Positions 53,907 through 61,741 are shown, counted from the first letter of the stretch. The stretch: DNA of 64,000 bases from Curvibacter sp. AEP1-3 (GCF_002163715.1 NZ_CP015698.1:1054001-1118000); one strand, 5' to 3'. Notes: generated from the letters alone by a model not told the origin. Translations and numbers: made by a program.

Positions 53907-53950
53907 GCTAGTAAATTTATAGCTGCTCGCGCACAGCAGCTGTGGACTTT
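53907..53950 (+). repeat. Dispersed palindromic repeat copy 11
   Basis: GCTAGTAAATTTATAGCTGC and TCGCGCACAGCAGC match the family; the final GGGCGC part is degraded to TTTTGGGC. It lies in the gap between purM and the ParA-like gene. Confidence 0.7.
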
Positions 53951-54001
53951 TGGGCTTTTTAGGCTCAAACTGGAGGCATCGTTGGCTCCGGGGTAGTGTG
54001 T

Positions 54002-54868
54002 ATGCCGGTTATTGCAGTCATCAACCGCAAAGGTGGCAGTGGAAAAAGCACCATGGCCACCCATTTGGCCGCGTGGCTTTCCAATCAGAAAATTGCCGTC
54101 ATGCTGGGCGATGTCGACCGGCAGCAATCCACCCGCACCTGGCTCAAGCGGCGACCTCCGCAGCTCGCTCCCATTGCGGGTTGGGCGGTAGACCAGAAAA
54201 ACACCCTCAAGGCACCTGCCGGCATCACCCATGTGGTGCTGGATACCCCCGGCGGCATGCACGGATTTGAACTCGCCAAGGTGATCATGTCGACCGATAC
54301 CGTGCTGATGCCGGTGTGCAACTCCCTCTTCGACCGTGAATCCGCCAGCGCCTGCCTGCAGGAACTGCGTGCCCTGCCCCGCATCGCCTCCGGCCGTTGC
54401 CGTGTGGGGGTGGTGGGCATGCGGCTGGATGCCCGCACCAAAGGCGCCGAAACGCTGCGTGCCTGGGCTGAGGCACATGCGGTGGAGTTTGTGGGGGTCC
54501 TGCGTGAAACCCAGGTGTATGTGCGCAGCTTGGAGAGCGGCTTCACAATCTTCGACCCGCACAAGCCCCTGCAAACGGCCGACATTGCGCAGTGGGAACC
54601 CATTCTGAACTGGACGATGAACAAGGTTGCAGCTCCATCGACCCTTACTCAAGAAGTAGCGCAGGTGCCTGCCGAAAAGCGCACTATTGCTGCGCCACGC
54701 GCGCCCAGCCTGATGCCTGCCCAGGAGTCCATGGTGCACGGCAGCCGCCTGACCGTTTTTGCTCACAGCCCCAAGCCGGCGAATGAGGACCACCCTCCGG
54801 CTTCACCGGTGAGAGCAGCGGGCTCCCAAGCCTTGCCGCAATACCTGCTGCGCCAACCTGCCGCCTGA
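54002..54868 (+). CDS. Second orphan ParA-family ATPase
   Basis: A 288 aa soluble protein. Residues 2-20 hold PVIAVINRKGGSGKSTMAT, a classic deviant Walker A. VMLGDVDRQQSTRTWLKRR (about 33-51) corresponds to the DxDPQxS switch, and VVLDTPGGMHGFELAKVI (about 77-94) to Walker B. The last ~85 residues are Pro/Ala-rich and probably disordered. No ParB gene, parS site or plasmid functions are near. Similar short ATPases position chemoreceptor clusters or storage granules in other proteobacteria (for example PpfA-type); that is one option only. The ATG is preferred to a GTG two codons earlier. It follows purM after a repeat and converges on sirB1. Confidence 0.8.
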   Translation: MPVIAVINRKGGSGKSTMATHLAAWLSNQKIAVMLGDVDRQQSTRTWLKRRPPQLAPIAGWAVDQKNTLKAPAGITHVVLDTPGGMHGFELAKVIMSTDTVLMPVCNSLFDRESASACLQELRALPRIASGRCRVGVVGMRLDARTKGAETLRAWAEAHAVEFVGVLRETQVYVRSLESGFTIFDPHKPLQTADIAQWEPILNWTMNKVAAPSTLTQEVAQVPAEKRTIAAPRAPSLMPAQESMVHGSRLTVFAHSPKPANEDHPPASPVRAAGSQALPQYLLRQPAA

Positions 54869-54894
54869 AAATCTCTGCCGTCAGGCGGGGACTC

Positions 54895-55749
54895 TCAAAG
54901 ACCGGTTTGTGTCCGGATGGCTTTAACCTGATCGACCACCTGGTCCACATCGACAACTTTGTCGGCATGCTCCAGATAGAGCTCCAGGTCCGCCAAGGCT
55001 TCGCGGTGATGCCCAAGCTCCGCATGGGCCAAGCCGCGATCCCGGTACTCAGACCAGGACTCCGGCAGCAGTACGACCAAGCGCTCTTGCACCGCCAACA
55101 AGCGCTGCCAGTCTTGCTGGGATCGGTAAATTTCCTTGAGGTTGCGCAACATGCGGGCCACGATATCCCGCGGAGTGGCTGATTGCAGGTACAAGCCCAA
55201 AGGTGCTTCAAACTCATCCACCAACCCGCTACGACGACGGTACGGCTCCAGCAACTCAGACAACTCTTCCCGGCTGAGTGACCGGCCGGACATGGGGTCG
55301 ATCACCGCCTGCCCCATAGGCAGGCTGACCTTCACCATGAAATGCCCGGGGAAACTCACTCCGTGTGCATCCAGATTCAGGCCCTGGGCCAGCTCCATCC
55401 ACAGCACGGCCAAAGAAATTGGAATGCCCCGGCGGGTGCGCAGCATGACCGGCACAAAGCTGTTGTCGGGGTCGTAATAGTTGTTGACGTTGCCGGCAAA
55501 TCCCAGATCGGTAAAGAAAAACTGGTTCAGCACCCGCACGCGCTGGAGGGCAGAAGCATCGTCTGCCAAGCGCCGGCGCAGCCGGGCCAGCAATTGATCC
55601 ACTTCGCCCATGCTGGCTTGCATATCGAGATCGGGGTATTCATCCTGCGCCAGCGAGAGCGCGGCTTCAAACAACGCAAAATCGTCGTCGTCCTGCACCA
55701 GGCTGGCGAAGTACTCCAGCGGAGAAGGTAGGGACATATCCAGCTTCAT
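54895..55749 (-). CDS. SirB1-family protein (transglutaminase-like fold with TPR)
   Basis: A 284 aa cytoplasmic protein of the SirB1 family. The N-terminal two thirds form the transglutaminase-like core 2 domain: LFEAALSLAQDEYPDLD, FFTDLGFAGNVNNYYDPDNSFVPVMLRTRRGIPISLAVLWMELAQGL (parts about 72-120) and LDAHGVSFPGHFMVKV. The catalytic Cys is replaced (SLAVLW), as is usual for SirB1 proteins, so it is unlikely to be an enzyme. A tetratricopeptide-like tail follows (QQDWQRLLAVQERLVVLLPESW; GLAHAELGHHREALADLELYL). It starts 15 bases after murJ on the same strand. Role unknown; despite its name it is not shown to regulate virulence. Confidence 0.88.
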   Translation of the reverse strand: MKLDMSLPSPLEYFASLVQDDDDFALFEAALSLAQDEYPDLDMQASMGEVDQLLARLRRRLADDASALQRVRVLNQFFFTDLGFAGNVNNYYDPDNSFVPVMLRTRRGIPISLAVLWMELAQGLNLDAHGVSFPGHFMVKVSLPMGQAVIDPMSGRSLSREELSELLEPYRRRSGLVDEFEAPLGLYLQSATPRDIVARMLRNLKEIYRSQQDWQRLLAVQERLVVLLPESWSEYRDRGLAHAELGHHREALADLELYLEHADKVVDVDQVVDQVKAIRTQTGL

Positions 55750-55764
55750 GGCTCACCTCCCGGT

Positions 55765-57351
55765 TCAGCGCCGCAAAAACTGGCGCACATTCAGACCCGC
55801 TGCCCACAAGGCGCCGAAATACACCACCCCGGCACCACCCATCAACAAAGTCAACCAGCCGATACGCAGCCATGGCTGGGCGCGAAGCGCCACCCAGTCC
55901 ACCAGACCTGCGGCCCACAACAAGTACACCACCAAGACCGCAGCCGCGGCAAGCACCTGAAGCAAAAACCGTCCCCAACCTGCCAGCGGCTGAAAACTGC
56001 CCCGACGCATCAAGCCTACCAGCAGCCAACCTGCATTCAGCATGGCACCCAAGCTGATGGACAAAGACAAGCCGGCCTGTTTAAAGATGGGCACCAGGGC
56101 GAGATTCATCAGCTGGGTGGCAATGAGCACCACCACGGCAATCCGGACAGGGGTTTTGATGTCCTGGCTTGCGTAATAGCCGGGTGCCAACACTTTGATG
56201 GCCACAATGCCCACCAAGCCAGCGCCCCAACCCATCAGCGCCCAGGTCGTTTGCTGCACATCGGTCGCCGAAAACGCACCATAGTGGTACAGCACTGACA
56301 CGATGGGCTTGGAAAACGTCAGCAAGCCGATGGAACATGGCACAGCCAACAGCACCACGATCCTCAGGCCCCAGTCGAGCAAGGCGGAATAGCCGGCGGC
56401 ATCGTCCTTGGCGCGGGCACCGGCCAGCTGCGGCATCAGCACCACGCCCAGTGCCACACCCAGCATCGCGGTGGGGAACTCCATCAAGCGGTCTGCATAG
56501 GTCAACCAGCTCACACTGCCTGTGGGCAAGTGGGATGCAATCTGGGTGTTGATCAGCAAGGAGATCTGGGCCACGCTCACCCCCAACAGGGCCGGCAGCA
56601 TGAGCTTGCCGATGCGTCGGGTCTCAGGATCGGCCGCGGCTTCCCGCAACGCGGCCCAAGTGAGCCCGAAGCGCGGCAGCATGCCGATACGGTTCAGGGC
56701 CGGAATCTGCACCAGCAGCTGGAGCAACCCGCCCACCATGACACCCACCGCCATCGCGTAAATCGGTTGAATACCCTGCTCCCGGAACCAGGGCACCAGC
56801 AGCCAGGCAGCCGCAATGGAACTGATATTGAGCAGTACCGGCGTTGCGGCGGGAACCGCGAAGCGCTTCCAGGTATTGAGAACGCCGGACGACAAGGCCA
56901 CTAGCGACATGAAGCCGATGTAGGGGAACATGAAGCGCGTCATGAACACCGCTGCGTCGTATCCGGCGGGGTCTTTTTGCAAGCCACTGGCCATGGCCCA
57001 AACCAGCAAGGGGGCAGCGGCTACCCCGACGATGCAAGTAAGCACCAATGCAAGCGCCAGAAGCGAAGCAACCTTGTCCACCAATAGCTTGGTCGCATCT
57101 TCCCCATGACGCGCTTTGCTGGCTGCCAGCACCGGCACGAAGGCCTGGCTGAAAGCCCCTTCAGCAAACAGGCGGCGAAACAGGTTGGGAATACGGAAGG
57201 CGACGTTGAATGCGTCCGTCATGGCGCTGGCGCCGAAGGCGGCAGCCACCAACAACTCACGTGCCAGGCCGGTCACCCGGGAGGCCAGTGTCCACAGGGA
57301 CACGGTAGAAACTGATTTGATAAGGCTCACCGGCGGGAGTGTAGCCGCCAT
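55765..57351 (-). CDS. murJ: Lipid II flippase MurJ (MviN)
   Basis: Flips the peptidoglycan precursor lipid II across the inner membrane. The 528 aa protein has about 14 hydrophobic helices. Family landmarks are SLIKSVSTVSLWTLASRVTGLARE (about 9-32, with the essential Arg), AFNVAFRIPNLFRRLFAEGAFSQAFVPVLA (about 47-76, the RRLFAEGAFSxAFVP signature), ASHLPTGSVSWLTYADRLMEFPTAMLGVALGVVLMPQL and APGYYASQDIKTPVRIAV (about 384-401). Length is standard. It is the leading gene of a minus-strand pair with sirB1 and is divergent from rpsT, as in many betaproteobacteria. Confidence 0.97.
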   Translation of the reverse strand: MAATLPPVSLIKSVSTVSLWTLASRVTGLARELLVAAAFGASAMTDAFNVAFRIPNLFRRLFAEGAFSQAFVPVLAASKARHGEDATKLLVDKVASLLALALVLTCIVGVAAAPLLVWAMASGLQKDPAGYDAAVFMTRFMFPYIGFMSLVALSSGVLNTWKRFAVPAATPVLLNISSIAAAWLLVPWFREQGIQPIYAMAVGVMVGGLLQLLVQIPALNRIGMLPRFGLTWAALREAAADPETRRIGKLMLPALLGVSVAQISLLINTQIASHLPTGSVSWLTYADRLMEFPTAMLGVALGVVLMPQLAGARAKDDAAGYSALLDWGLRIVVLLAVPCSIGLLTFSKPIVSVLYHYGAFSATDVQQTTWALMGWGAGLVGIVAIKVLAPGYYASQDIKTPVRIAVVVLIATQLMNLALVPIFKQAGLSLSISLGAMLNAGWLLVGLMRRGSFQPLAGWGRFLLQVLAAAAVLVVYLLWAAGLVDWVALRAQPWLRIGWLTLLMGGAGVVYFGALWAAGLNVRQFLRR

Positions 57352-57409
57352 CCACTGGCCCTGAACTGCCGCCCAAACCGAGCCACTGGTCGCCTTGGAC
57401 GGCGCGGTA

Positions 57410-57415
57410 TATAAT
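57410..57415 (+). promoter_or_regulatory. Likely -10 box of rpsT
   Basis: A perfect TATAAT lies 46 bases before the rpsT start. The best -35 candidate is CTGGTC at 57386-57391 (18-base spacing), a weak match. A GC-rich discriminator-like GGC follows, as expected for ribosomal protein genes. Confidence 0.5.
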
Positions 57416-57460
57416 CATCGGCTTTGCTGACAACATCCTCCAACACAAGGAATATTAATC

Positions 57461-57760
57461 ATGGCATCTGGTAAACCCAAGAAAAAGAACCCGCGCCTGG
57501 CGTCGGGCCGTAAACGCGTCCGTCAGGACATCAAGATCAACGCAGCAAACACTTCTTTGCGTTCCAAGTACCGCACCGCGGTGAAGAACGTGGAAAAGGC
57601 AGTTGTGGCCGGTGACAAGACCAAAGCCGCAGAATTGTTTGCCAAGATGCAAGCCGTGGTGGACACCGTGGCTGACAAGGGCATCTTCCACAAGAACAAG
57701 GCAGCACGCGACAAGAGCCGTTTGGCTTCCAAGGTGAAAGCCTTGGCACTCGCAGCCTAA
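57461..57760 (+). CDS. rpsT: 30S ribosomal protein S20
   Basis: Binds 16S rRNA in the 30S body early in assembly. The 99 aa protein is Lys/Arg/Ala-rich with the S20 landmarks [21 protein letters not shown] (parts, residues 2-22), [19 protein letters not shown] (about 30-48) and [22 protein letters not shown] (about 74-95). It is a little longer than the 87 aa E. coli protein, as usual in this order. AAGGAATATTA precedes the ATG. It has its own TATAAT -10 box and terminator, and is transcribed away from murJ. Confidence 0.97.
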   Translation: MASGKPKKKNPRLASGRKRVRQDIKINAANTSLRSKYRTAVKNVEKAVVAGDKTKAAELFAKMQAVVDTVADKGIFHKNKAARDKSRLASKVKALALAA

Positions 57761-57830
57761 TCACTTAGGCAATCGCACGGACCTTGGCAACAAGGTTCGC
57801 CGTTTGTTAGGGTGCGCTGTCAGCAAAAGC

Positions 57831-57860
57831 AAAAAAGCCGTTCATCTGAACGGCTTTTTT
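57831..57860. terminator. Bidirectional terminator between rpsT and the DUF3579 gene
   Basis: AAAAAAGCCGTTC, loop ATCT and GAACGGCTTTTTT: a 13-bp perfect palindromic stem with A and T runs on both sides, serving both convergent genes. A small CCTTG-GCAA-CAAGG hairpin lies about 40 bases upstream of it. Confidence 0.92.
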
Positions 57861-57883
57861 GTTTCTGTCGTCAGGACAAAAAA

Positions 57884-58222
57884 TTATTCGGAAGCCGCCG
57901 GACGGGCGGCGGGCGCAGCAGGCGCCTCAGGACGGGTCTCACTGACCTGCAGTTCGTTGTCACGGGCGAAGTTGAGGCAGAAGTCCCAAGCCATGACGTC
58001 GTAGTCCCGCAGGTCGGGGTGCACGATGACGCACTTCACCTGCCCGATCGAGGTAGGCACACACCACGGCGAGTAGCCGAGGTGGCTGCCACGGGTAGCG
58101 CCACCGGGGCGGAACTGGCTCATCACACCGGCCAGACGCTCTGCCCAGTCACTGGGGCGAAAGGTCTTGCCTTGCCGCGTGATTCCCAGGATGTAGAGTT
58201 CTTTTGGAGGAGTGGTGGCCAT
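57884..58222 (-). CDS. DUF3579-family protein
   Basis: A 112 aa protein (from MATTPPKELYILG) matching a small betaproteobacterial family of unknown function, DUF3579. Family landmarks are KELYILGITRQGKTFRPSDWAERLAGVMSQF (parts, about 7-37), LGYSPWCVPTSIGQVKCVIV (about 47-66) and MAWDFCLNFARDNEL (about 75-89). The last ~20 residues are a Pro/Ala-rich tail. It has no signal peptide or membrane segment. In several relatives it sits near murJ, rpsT and arg genes, as here. The open frame extends 20 codons upstream, but family members begin near this Met. No function can be proposed. Confidence 0.78.
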   Translation of the reverse strand: MATTPPKELYILGITRQGKTFRPSDWAERLAGVMSQFRPGGATRGSHLGYSPWCVPTSIGQVKCVIVHPDLRDYDVMAWDFCLNFARDNELQVSETRPEAPAAPAARPAASE

Positions 58223-58401
58223 CAGTACGTGCGAAATTTCGGGGTGCACGCTGCACCGTAAAAAGCCGGTGCTGCGCCGCACAAGAATTCTACCCGCTCC
58301 GCTGTCATGGAGATGACAAACCAGCTATGCGAGTGCGCATCAGTGTGATGTGGATTTGTCACGAAACCGCCATGCCCAGTGCGCCTAAAATCAGGCTTCA
58401 A

Positions 58402-58433
58402 CGGCCCGACTGGCCTTTGCAGCAGTCGGGCCG
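58402..58433 (+). other. 11-bp hairpin in the argD leader
   Basis: CGGCCCGACTG pairs perfectly with CAGTCGGGCCG around a 10-base loop; ATCTGTTTTG follows. It lies 32 bases before the argD ATG. If a TAAAAT at 58386-58391 is a -10 box, the hairpin would form at the very 5' end of the mRNA. It could stabilise the message, or act as a weak terminator/attenuator. Confidence 0.5.
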
Positions 58434-58465
58434 ATCTGTTTTGTAGCCAACCCCGGAGTTATGAC

Positions 58466-59683
58466 ATGACCGCCGCCACCGTTACCACGCCGTCTTCACC
58501 CCACGTGATGAACACCTACGGCCGATTGCCCATCGCCCTGAGCCATGGACAAGGCTGCCGCGTGTGGGACGTGAACGGCAAGGAATACCTGGACGCCCTG
58601 GGCGGCATCGCAGTCAACACCCTGGGCCACAACCACCCCCAGCTCGTGCCCGCGCTGCAAGACCAGCTCACCAAGCTGATCCACACCTCCAACTACTACC
58701 ACATCCCCCTGCAGGAAGAGCTGGCCAAACTGCTGGTGGAACGCTCCGGCATGAGCAATGTGTTTTTCTGCTCCACCGGCCTGGAAGCCAACGAAGCCGC
58801 CCTGAAGCTGGCCCGCAAGTTCGGCCACGACAAGGGCATAGCCCGCCCCGAGGTCGTGGTGTTCGAAAAAGCGTTCCACGGCCGCTCCATCGCCACGCTC
58901 AGCGCCACCGGCAACCCCAAAGTGCAAGCCGGTTTCGGCCCGCTGGTGGAAGGCTTTATCCGCGTGCCGGTGAACAACATTGACGCACTCAAAGCAGCGA
59001 CCGAAGGCAACCCGAATGTCGTGGCCGTGTTTTTTGAAGCCATCCAGGGCGAAGGCGGCGTGAACCCCATGCACATGGACTACTTGCGCGATGTGCGTGC
59101 CCTGTGCGACCAGCGCGACTGGCTGTTGATGATTGACGAAGTGCAGTGCGGCATGGGCCGCACCGGCAAGTGGTTTGCCCACCAGTGGGCGGGCATTCAG
59201 CCCGACGTGATGCCCTTGGCCAAGGGCCTGGGCTCCGGCGTGCCGGTGGGCGCTGTGGTGGTGGGCCCCAAAGCCGCCACCATCTTCCAACCCGGCAACC
59301 ACGGCTCCACCTTCGGCGGCAACCCGCTGTCCATGCGCGCCGGGGTCGAAACCATCCGCATCATGGAAGCGGAAGGTCTGCTGGCCAATGCCGAGAAGGT
59401 GGGCGCCCACCTGAAAGCTGGGCTGGAAGCCGCTCTCAAAGCCGAGATAGCCAACGGCGGGGTGAAAGAAGTGCGCGGCCAGGGCCTGATGATGGGCGTG
59501 GACCTGACCAAGCCCTGCGGCGCCCTGGTGCAACGGGCTGCCGATGCAGGTTTGCTGATCAGCGTGACGGCTGACAGCGTGGTCCGCCTGGTGCCCCCCC
59601 TGATTTTGAGCGTGGCCGAGGCCGACGAGATCGTCGCCATCCTCGCGCCCCTGATTGCTGCCTTTTTGAAAGAAACCGCATGA
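58466..59683 (+). CDS. argD: Acetylornithine aminotransferase
   Basis: PLP enzyme converting N-acetylglutamate semialdehyde to N-acetylornithine in arginine synthesis. The 405 aa protein is a class III aminotransferase: PIALSHGQGCRVWDVNGKEYLDALGGIAVNTLGH (parts, about 21-54), FFCSTGLEANEAALKLARKF (about 98-117), EAIQGEGGVNPM (about 193-204), DEVQCGMGRTGKWFAHQW and the PLP-lysine segment LAKGLGSGVPVGA (Lys near 253). STFGGNPL follows. The ATG with GGAG eight bases upstream is preferred; an out-of-frame ATGACATGA overlaps it. argF starts within its stop codon, which supports the arginine role over succinylornithine or GABA transaminases. Confidence 0.92.
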   Translation: MTAATVTTPSSPHVMNTYGRLPIALSHGQGCRVWDVNGKEYLDALGGIAVNTLGHNHPQLVPALQDQLTKLIHTSNYYHIPLQEELAKLLVERSGMSNVFFCSTGLEANEAALKLARKFGHDKGIARPEVVVFEKAFHGRSIATLSATGNPKVQAGFGPLVEGFIRVPVNNIDALKAATEGNPNVVAVFFEAIQGEGGVNPMHMDYLRDVRALCDQRDWLLMIDEVQCGMGRTGKWFAHQWAGIQPDVMPLAKGLGSGVPVGAVVVGPKAATIFQPGNHGSTFGGNPLSMRAGVETIRIMEAEGLLANAEKVGAHLKAGLEAALKAEIANGGVKEVRGQGLMMGVDLTKPCGALVQRAADAGLLISVTADSVVRLVPPLILSVAEADEIVAILAPLIAAFLKETA

Positions 59684-60651
59684 GCCTCTCCAGCAACGCC
59701 GTCCCCAGCACCCTGCCCCAAGGCGCGCCGCCAGTGCGGCACTACCTGCAGTTCGACGACTTCAGCGCCGACGAATACGCCTACCTGCTGGAGCGCGCGG
59801 CCTTCATCAAGCGCAAGTTCAAGACCTTTGAGCGCCACCACACCCTCGTCGACCGCACGCTGGCCATGATCTTCGAGAAGGCTTCCACCCGAACCCGCGT
59901 AAGCTTTGAGGCCGGCATGTACCAATTGGGCGGCAGCGTGGTGCACCTGACCACCGGCGACAGCCAGCTCGGCCGCTCCGAGCCGATTGAGGACAGCGCC
60001 AAGGTCATCAGCCGCATGACGGACATCGTGATGATCCGCACCTACGAGCAAACCAAGCTGCAAGCTTTTGCCGCCAACTCGCGGGTGCCCGTCATCAACG
60101 GCCTGACCAACGAATTCCACCCCTGCCAGATCCTGGCGGACATCTTCACCTACATCGAGCACCGCGGCCCTATCCAGGGCAAGACTGTGACCTGGGTGGG
60201 TGACGGCAACAACATGGCCAACACCTGGCTGCAGGCTGCTGCCAAGCTGGGCTTCCACTTGCGCGTATCCACACCCAGCGGCTACGAAGTCAATGAGAAA
60301 TTGGCCGCCAGCGCCGGCGGAATGGGCGCGGGCAGCTATAAAACCTATAGCAATCCGATGGAAGCCTGCCAGGACGCCGACCTGATCACCACCGATGTGT
60401 GGACCAGCATGGGCTTCGAGGCCGAAAACGAAGTCCGCCGTAAGGCCTTTGCCGCCTGGTGCGTGGACCGCAAGATGATGGCGGTGGCCGCGCCCAACGC
60501 CATCTTCATGCACTGCTTGCCCGCCCACCGTGGCGAAGAGGTGGAAGCCGAAGTCATCGACGGCCCGCAAAGCGTGGTCTGGGACGAAGCCGAAAACCGC
60601 ATGCACGTGCAGAAGGCGCTCATGGAGTACCTGCTGCTGGGCCAGCTCTAA
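59680..60651 (+). CDS. argF: Ornithine carbamoyltransferase
   Basis: Makes citrulline from ornithine and carbamoyl phosphate. The 323 aa protein has the carbamoyl-phosphate loop EKASTRTRVSFEAGM (about 66-80, STRTR), the hinge NGLTNEFHPCQILADI (about 140-155, HPxQxxxD), WVGDGNNMANTWLQAA and the ornithine-binding Cys motif MHCLPAHRGEEV (about 277-288). All active-site elements are in place. It overlaps argD by the ATGA sequence, so the two are co-translated. A minus-oriented copy of the dispersed repeat lies in frame near residues 210-224, replacing part of the loop before WTSMG. The anaerobic or catabolic enzyme is a less likely reading given the argD neighbour. Confidence 0.96.
   Translation: MSLSSNAVPSTLPQGAPPVRHYLQFDDFSADEYAYLLERAAFIKRKFKTFERHHTLVDRTLAMIFEKASTRTRVSFEAGMYQLGGSVVHLTTGDSQLGRSEPIEDSAKVISRMTDIVMIRTYEQTKLQAFAANSRVPVINGLTNEFHPCQILADIFTYIEHRGPIQGKTVTWVGDGNNMANTWLQAAAKLGFHLRVSTPSGYEVNEKLAASAGGMGAGSYKTYSNPMEACQDADLITTDVWTSMGFEAENEVRRKAFAAWCVDRKMMAVAAPNAIFMHCLPAHRGEEVEAEVIDGPQSVVWDEAENRMHVQKALMEYLLLGQL
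60308..60351 (-). repeat. Dispersed palindromic repeat copy 12, inside argF
   Basis: On the minus strand GCTATAGGTTTTATAGCTGC, CCGCGCCCATTCCG and CCGGCGCTGG in order. argF reads it on the plus strand as ASAGGMGAGSYKTYS. Confidence 0.75.
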
Positions 60652-60656
60652 CTCCC

Positions 60657-60692
60657 GCGACGGCGTGCACCTTCGCGGGTGCATGCCGTCGC
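60657..60692. terminator. Long hairpin between convergent argF and the RcnB-like gene
   Basis: GCGACGGCGTGCACC and GGTGCATGCCGTCGC pair over 15 positions (one G-T pair) around a 6-base loop. No T run follows in either direction, so it may end transcripts poorly or protect mRNA ends. Confidence 0.55.
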
Positions 60693-60701
60693 TGTGAGGC
60701 A

Positions 60702-61193
60702 TCAACGCATCAGATCTTCAATGGCGTCCACGACGATGCTGGTGCCGATGGCAATGAGCAGAATGTCGTTGGCTACACGCACGTACTTGTAGCCGGCCGG
60801 CGGCAAGCCGATACGCACCGAGATGTCCCGCGGCAGCGGGTAGAAAACCACATCGCGCGGAAGCGGCTGGCCACGCAACCACTTCTTGGCCTGGCCGGGT
60901 GGCTGACATCCATTGTTCTTTTTGGCCAAGCCGGGCGGGCATTTGCCCTTGGCCTGCTGGGCGCCGTAATAGTCCTGCGCGGTGCGGCGTTGGTCATCGC
61001 CAAAGTAGCCTCCGACCCGGATCTCTACCGACCCACCTTGCGCTTGGGCGTGTGACTCCTCCGAGTGCTTGTTTTTGCCCTTACCCGCCCAGTCGGGCTT
61101 GTTGGCCAAAGCCGCGCCACTCAGCAGCAAACAAGCCACTCCACTGACGAGTGCACGTGCATGCAGCGGAAAAGAAAAATGGCTTAGTTTCAT
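60702..61193 (-). CDS. RcnB/CigR-like exported protein
   Basis: A 163 aa exported protein. Residues ~1-31 form a signal peptide (HARALVSGVACLLLSGAALA, cleavage before NKPDW). The middle is Lys/Gly/Gln-rich and contains a PGLAKKNNGCQPPGQAKKW segment. The C-terminal ~55 residues match the RcnB domain: PLPRDISVRIGLPPAGYKYVRVANDILLIAIGTSIVVDAIEDL in pieces, in which LPPxGYxYVRV and LxIxTxxVVDxI are typical. RcnB is a periplasmic nickel/cobalt homeostasis factor in E. coli; the longer CigR proteins were reported as Salmonella antivirulence factors. The present length and Gly/Lys middle recall CigR. Neither role is shown. It is convergent with argF and stands alone. Confidence 0.7.
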   Translation of the reverse strand: MKLSHFSFPLHARALVSGVACLLLSGAALANKPDWAGKGKNKHSEESHAQAQGGSVEIRVGGYFGDDQRRTAQDYYGAQQAKGKCPPGLAKKNNGCQPPGQAKKWLRGQPLPRDVVFYPLPRDISVRIGLPPAGYKYVRVANDILLIAIGTSIVVDAIEDLMR

Positions 61194-61247
61194 GGCGAGT
61201 CCGGTTGTTGAGAGCTACTGCATTGTGAACCGTTTGAAATCTGGCGC

Positions 61248-61724
61248 TCAGTCCAGAGGAACCGGCAGATCCGCCATCTGCCCCTTGAACTCCTGCAGCG
61301 AGAAATGCGACTGCACTTGCCGCACACCCGGCAGGCGGTGCAACTTGCGTTGCAACAACTCGGAATAGTGGTCCAGGTCACGCGCCACCAGCCCCACCAA
61401 AAAGTCGGCCTGCCCTGAGATGGCGTGGAACTGCACCACCTCCGGAATCTCGGACACTGCCTGCACAAAGGCCTGTGATGAAGCCTCGTTCTGGTGGTCA
61501 ATGCCGATCAGCACAAACGCCAGCACGCTGTAGCCCAGCGCGCGCCGGTCCAGCGCGGCGTGGTAGCCCTTGATGGTGCCCGCTTCCTCCAGCTGCTTGA
61601 CGCGCCGCCAGGTGGGCGACTGCGACAAATGGGCCATCTGCGCCAGCTCACCGGAAGTGAGGCGCGCGTTGTCTTGCAAGGCCCGCAGCAGCAGGCGGTC
61701 GGCTTTATCGGTGACTTGCTGCAT
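61248..61724 (-). CDS. kynR: Lrp/AsnC-family regulator, probable KynR
   Basis: A 158 aa regulator. The N-terminal helix-turn-helix (LLLRALQDNARLTSGELAQM then LSQSPTWRRVKQLEEAGTI, about 10-51) recognises DNA. The C-terminal RAM domain (ALGYSVLAFVLIGIDHQ; EVVQFHAISGQADFLVGLVARDLDHYSELLQRKL in pieces) binds a small-molecule effector and oligomerises. Length is typical. It is divergent from kynUA, the position of KynR in Pseudomonas and Burkholderia, where an Lrp-type protein activates kyn genes in response to kynurenine. That analogy is the basis of the symbol. The gap between the two genes contains two inverted repeats that could be its binding sites. Confidence 0.85.
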   Translation of the reverse strand: MQQVTDKADRLLLRALQDNARLTSGELAQMAHLSQSPTWRRVKQLEEAGTIKGYHAALDRRALGYSVLAFVLIGIDHQNEASSQAFVQAVSEIPEVVQFHAISGQADFLVGLVARDLDHYSELLQRKLHRLPGVRQVQSHFSLQEFKGQMADLPVPLD

Positions 61725-61741
61725 AAATTTTTCTCCAAACG

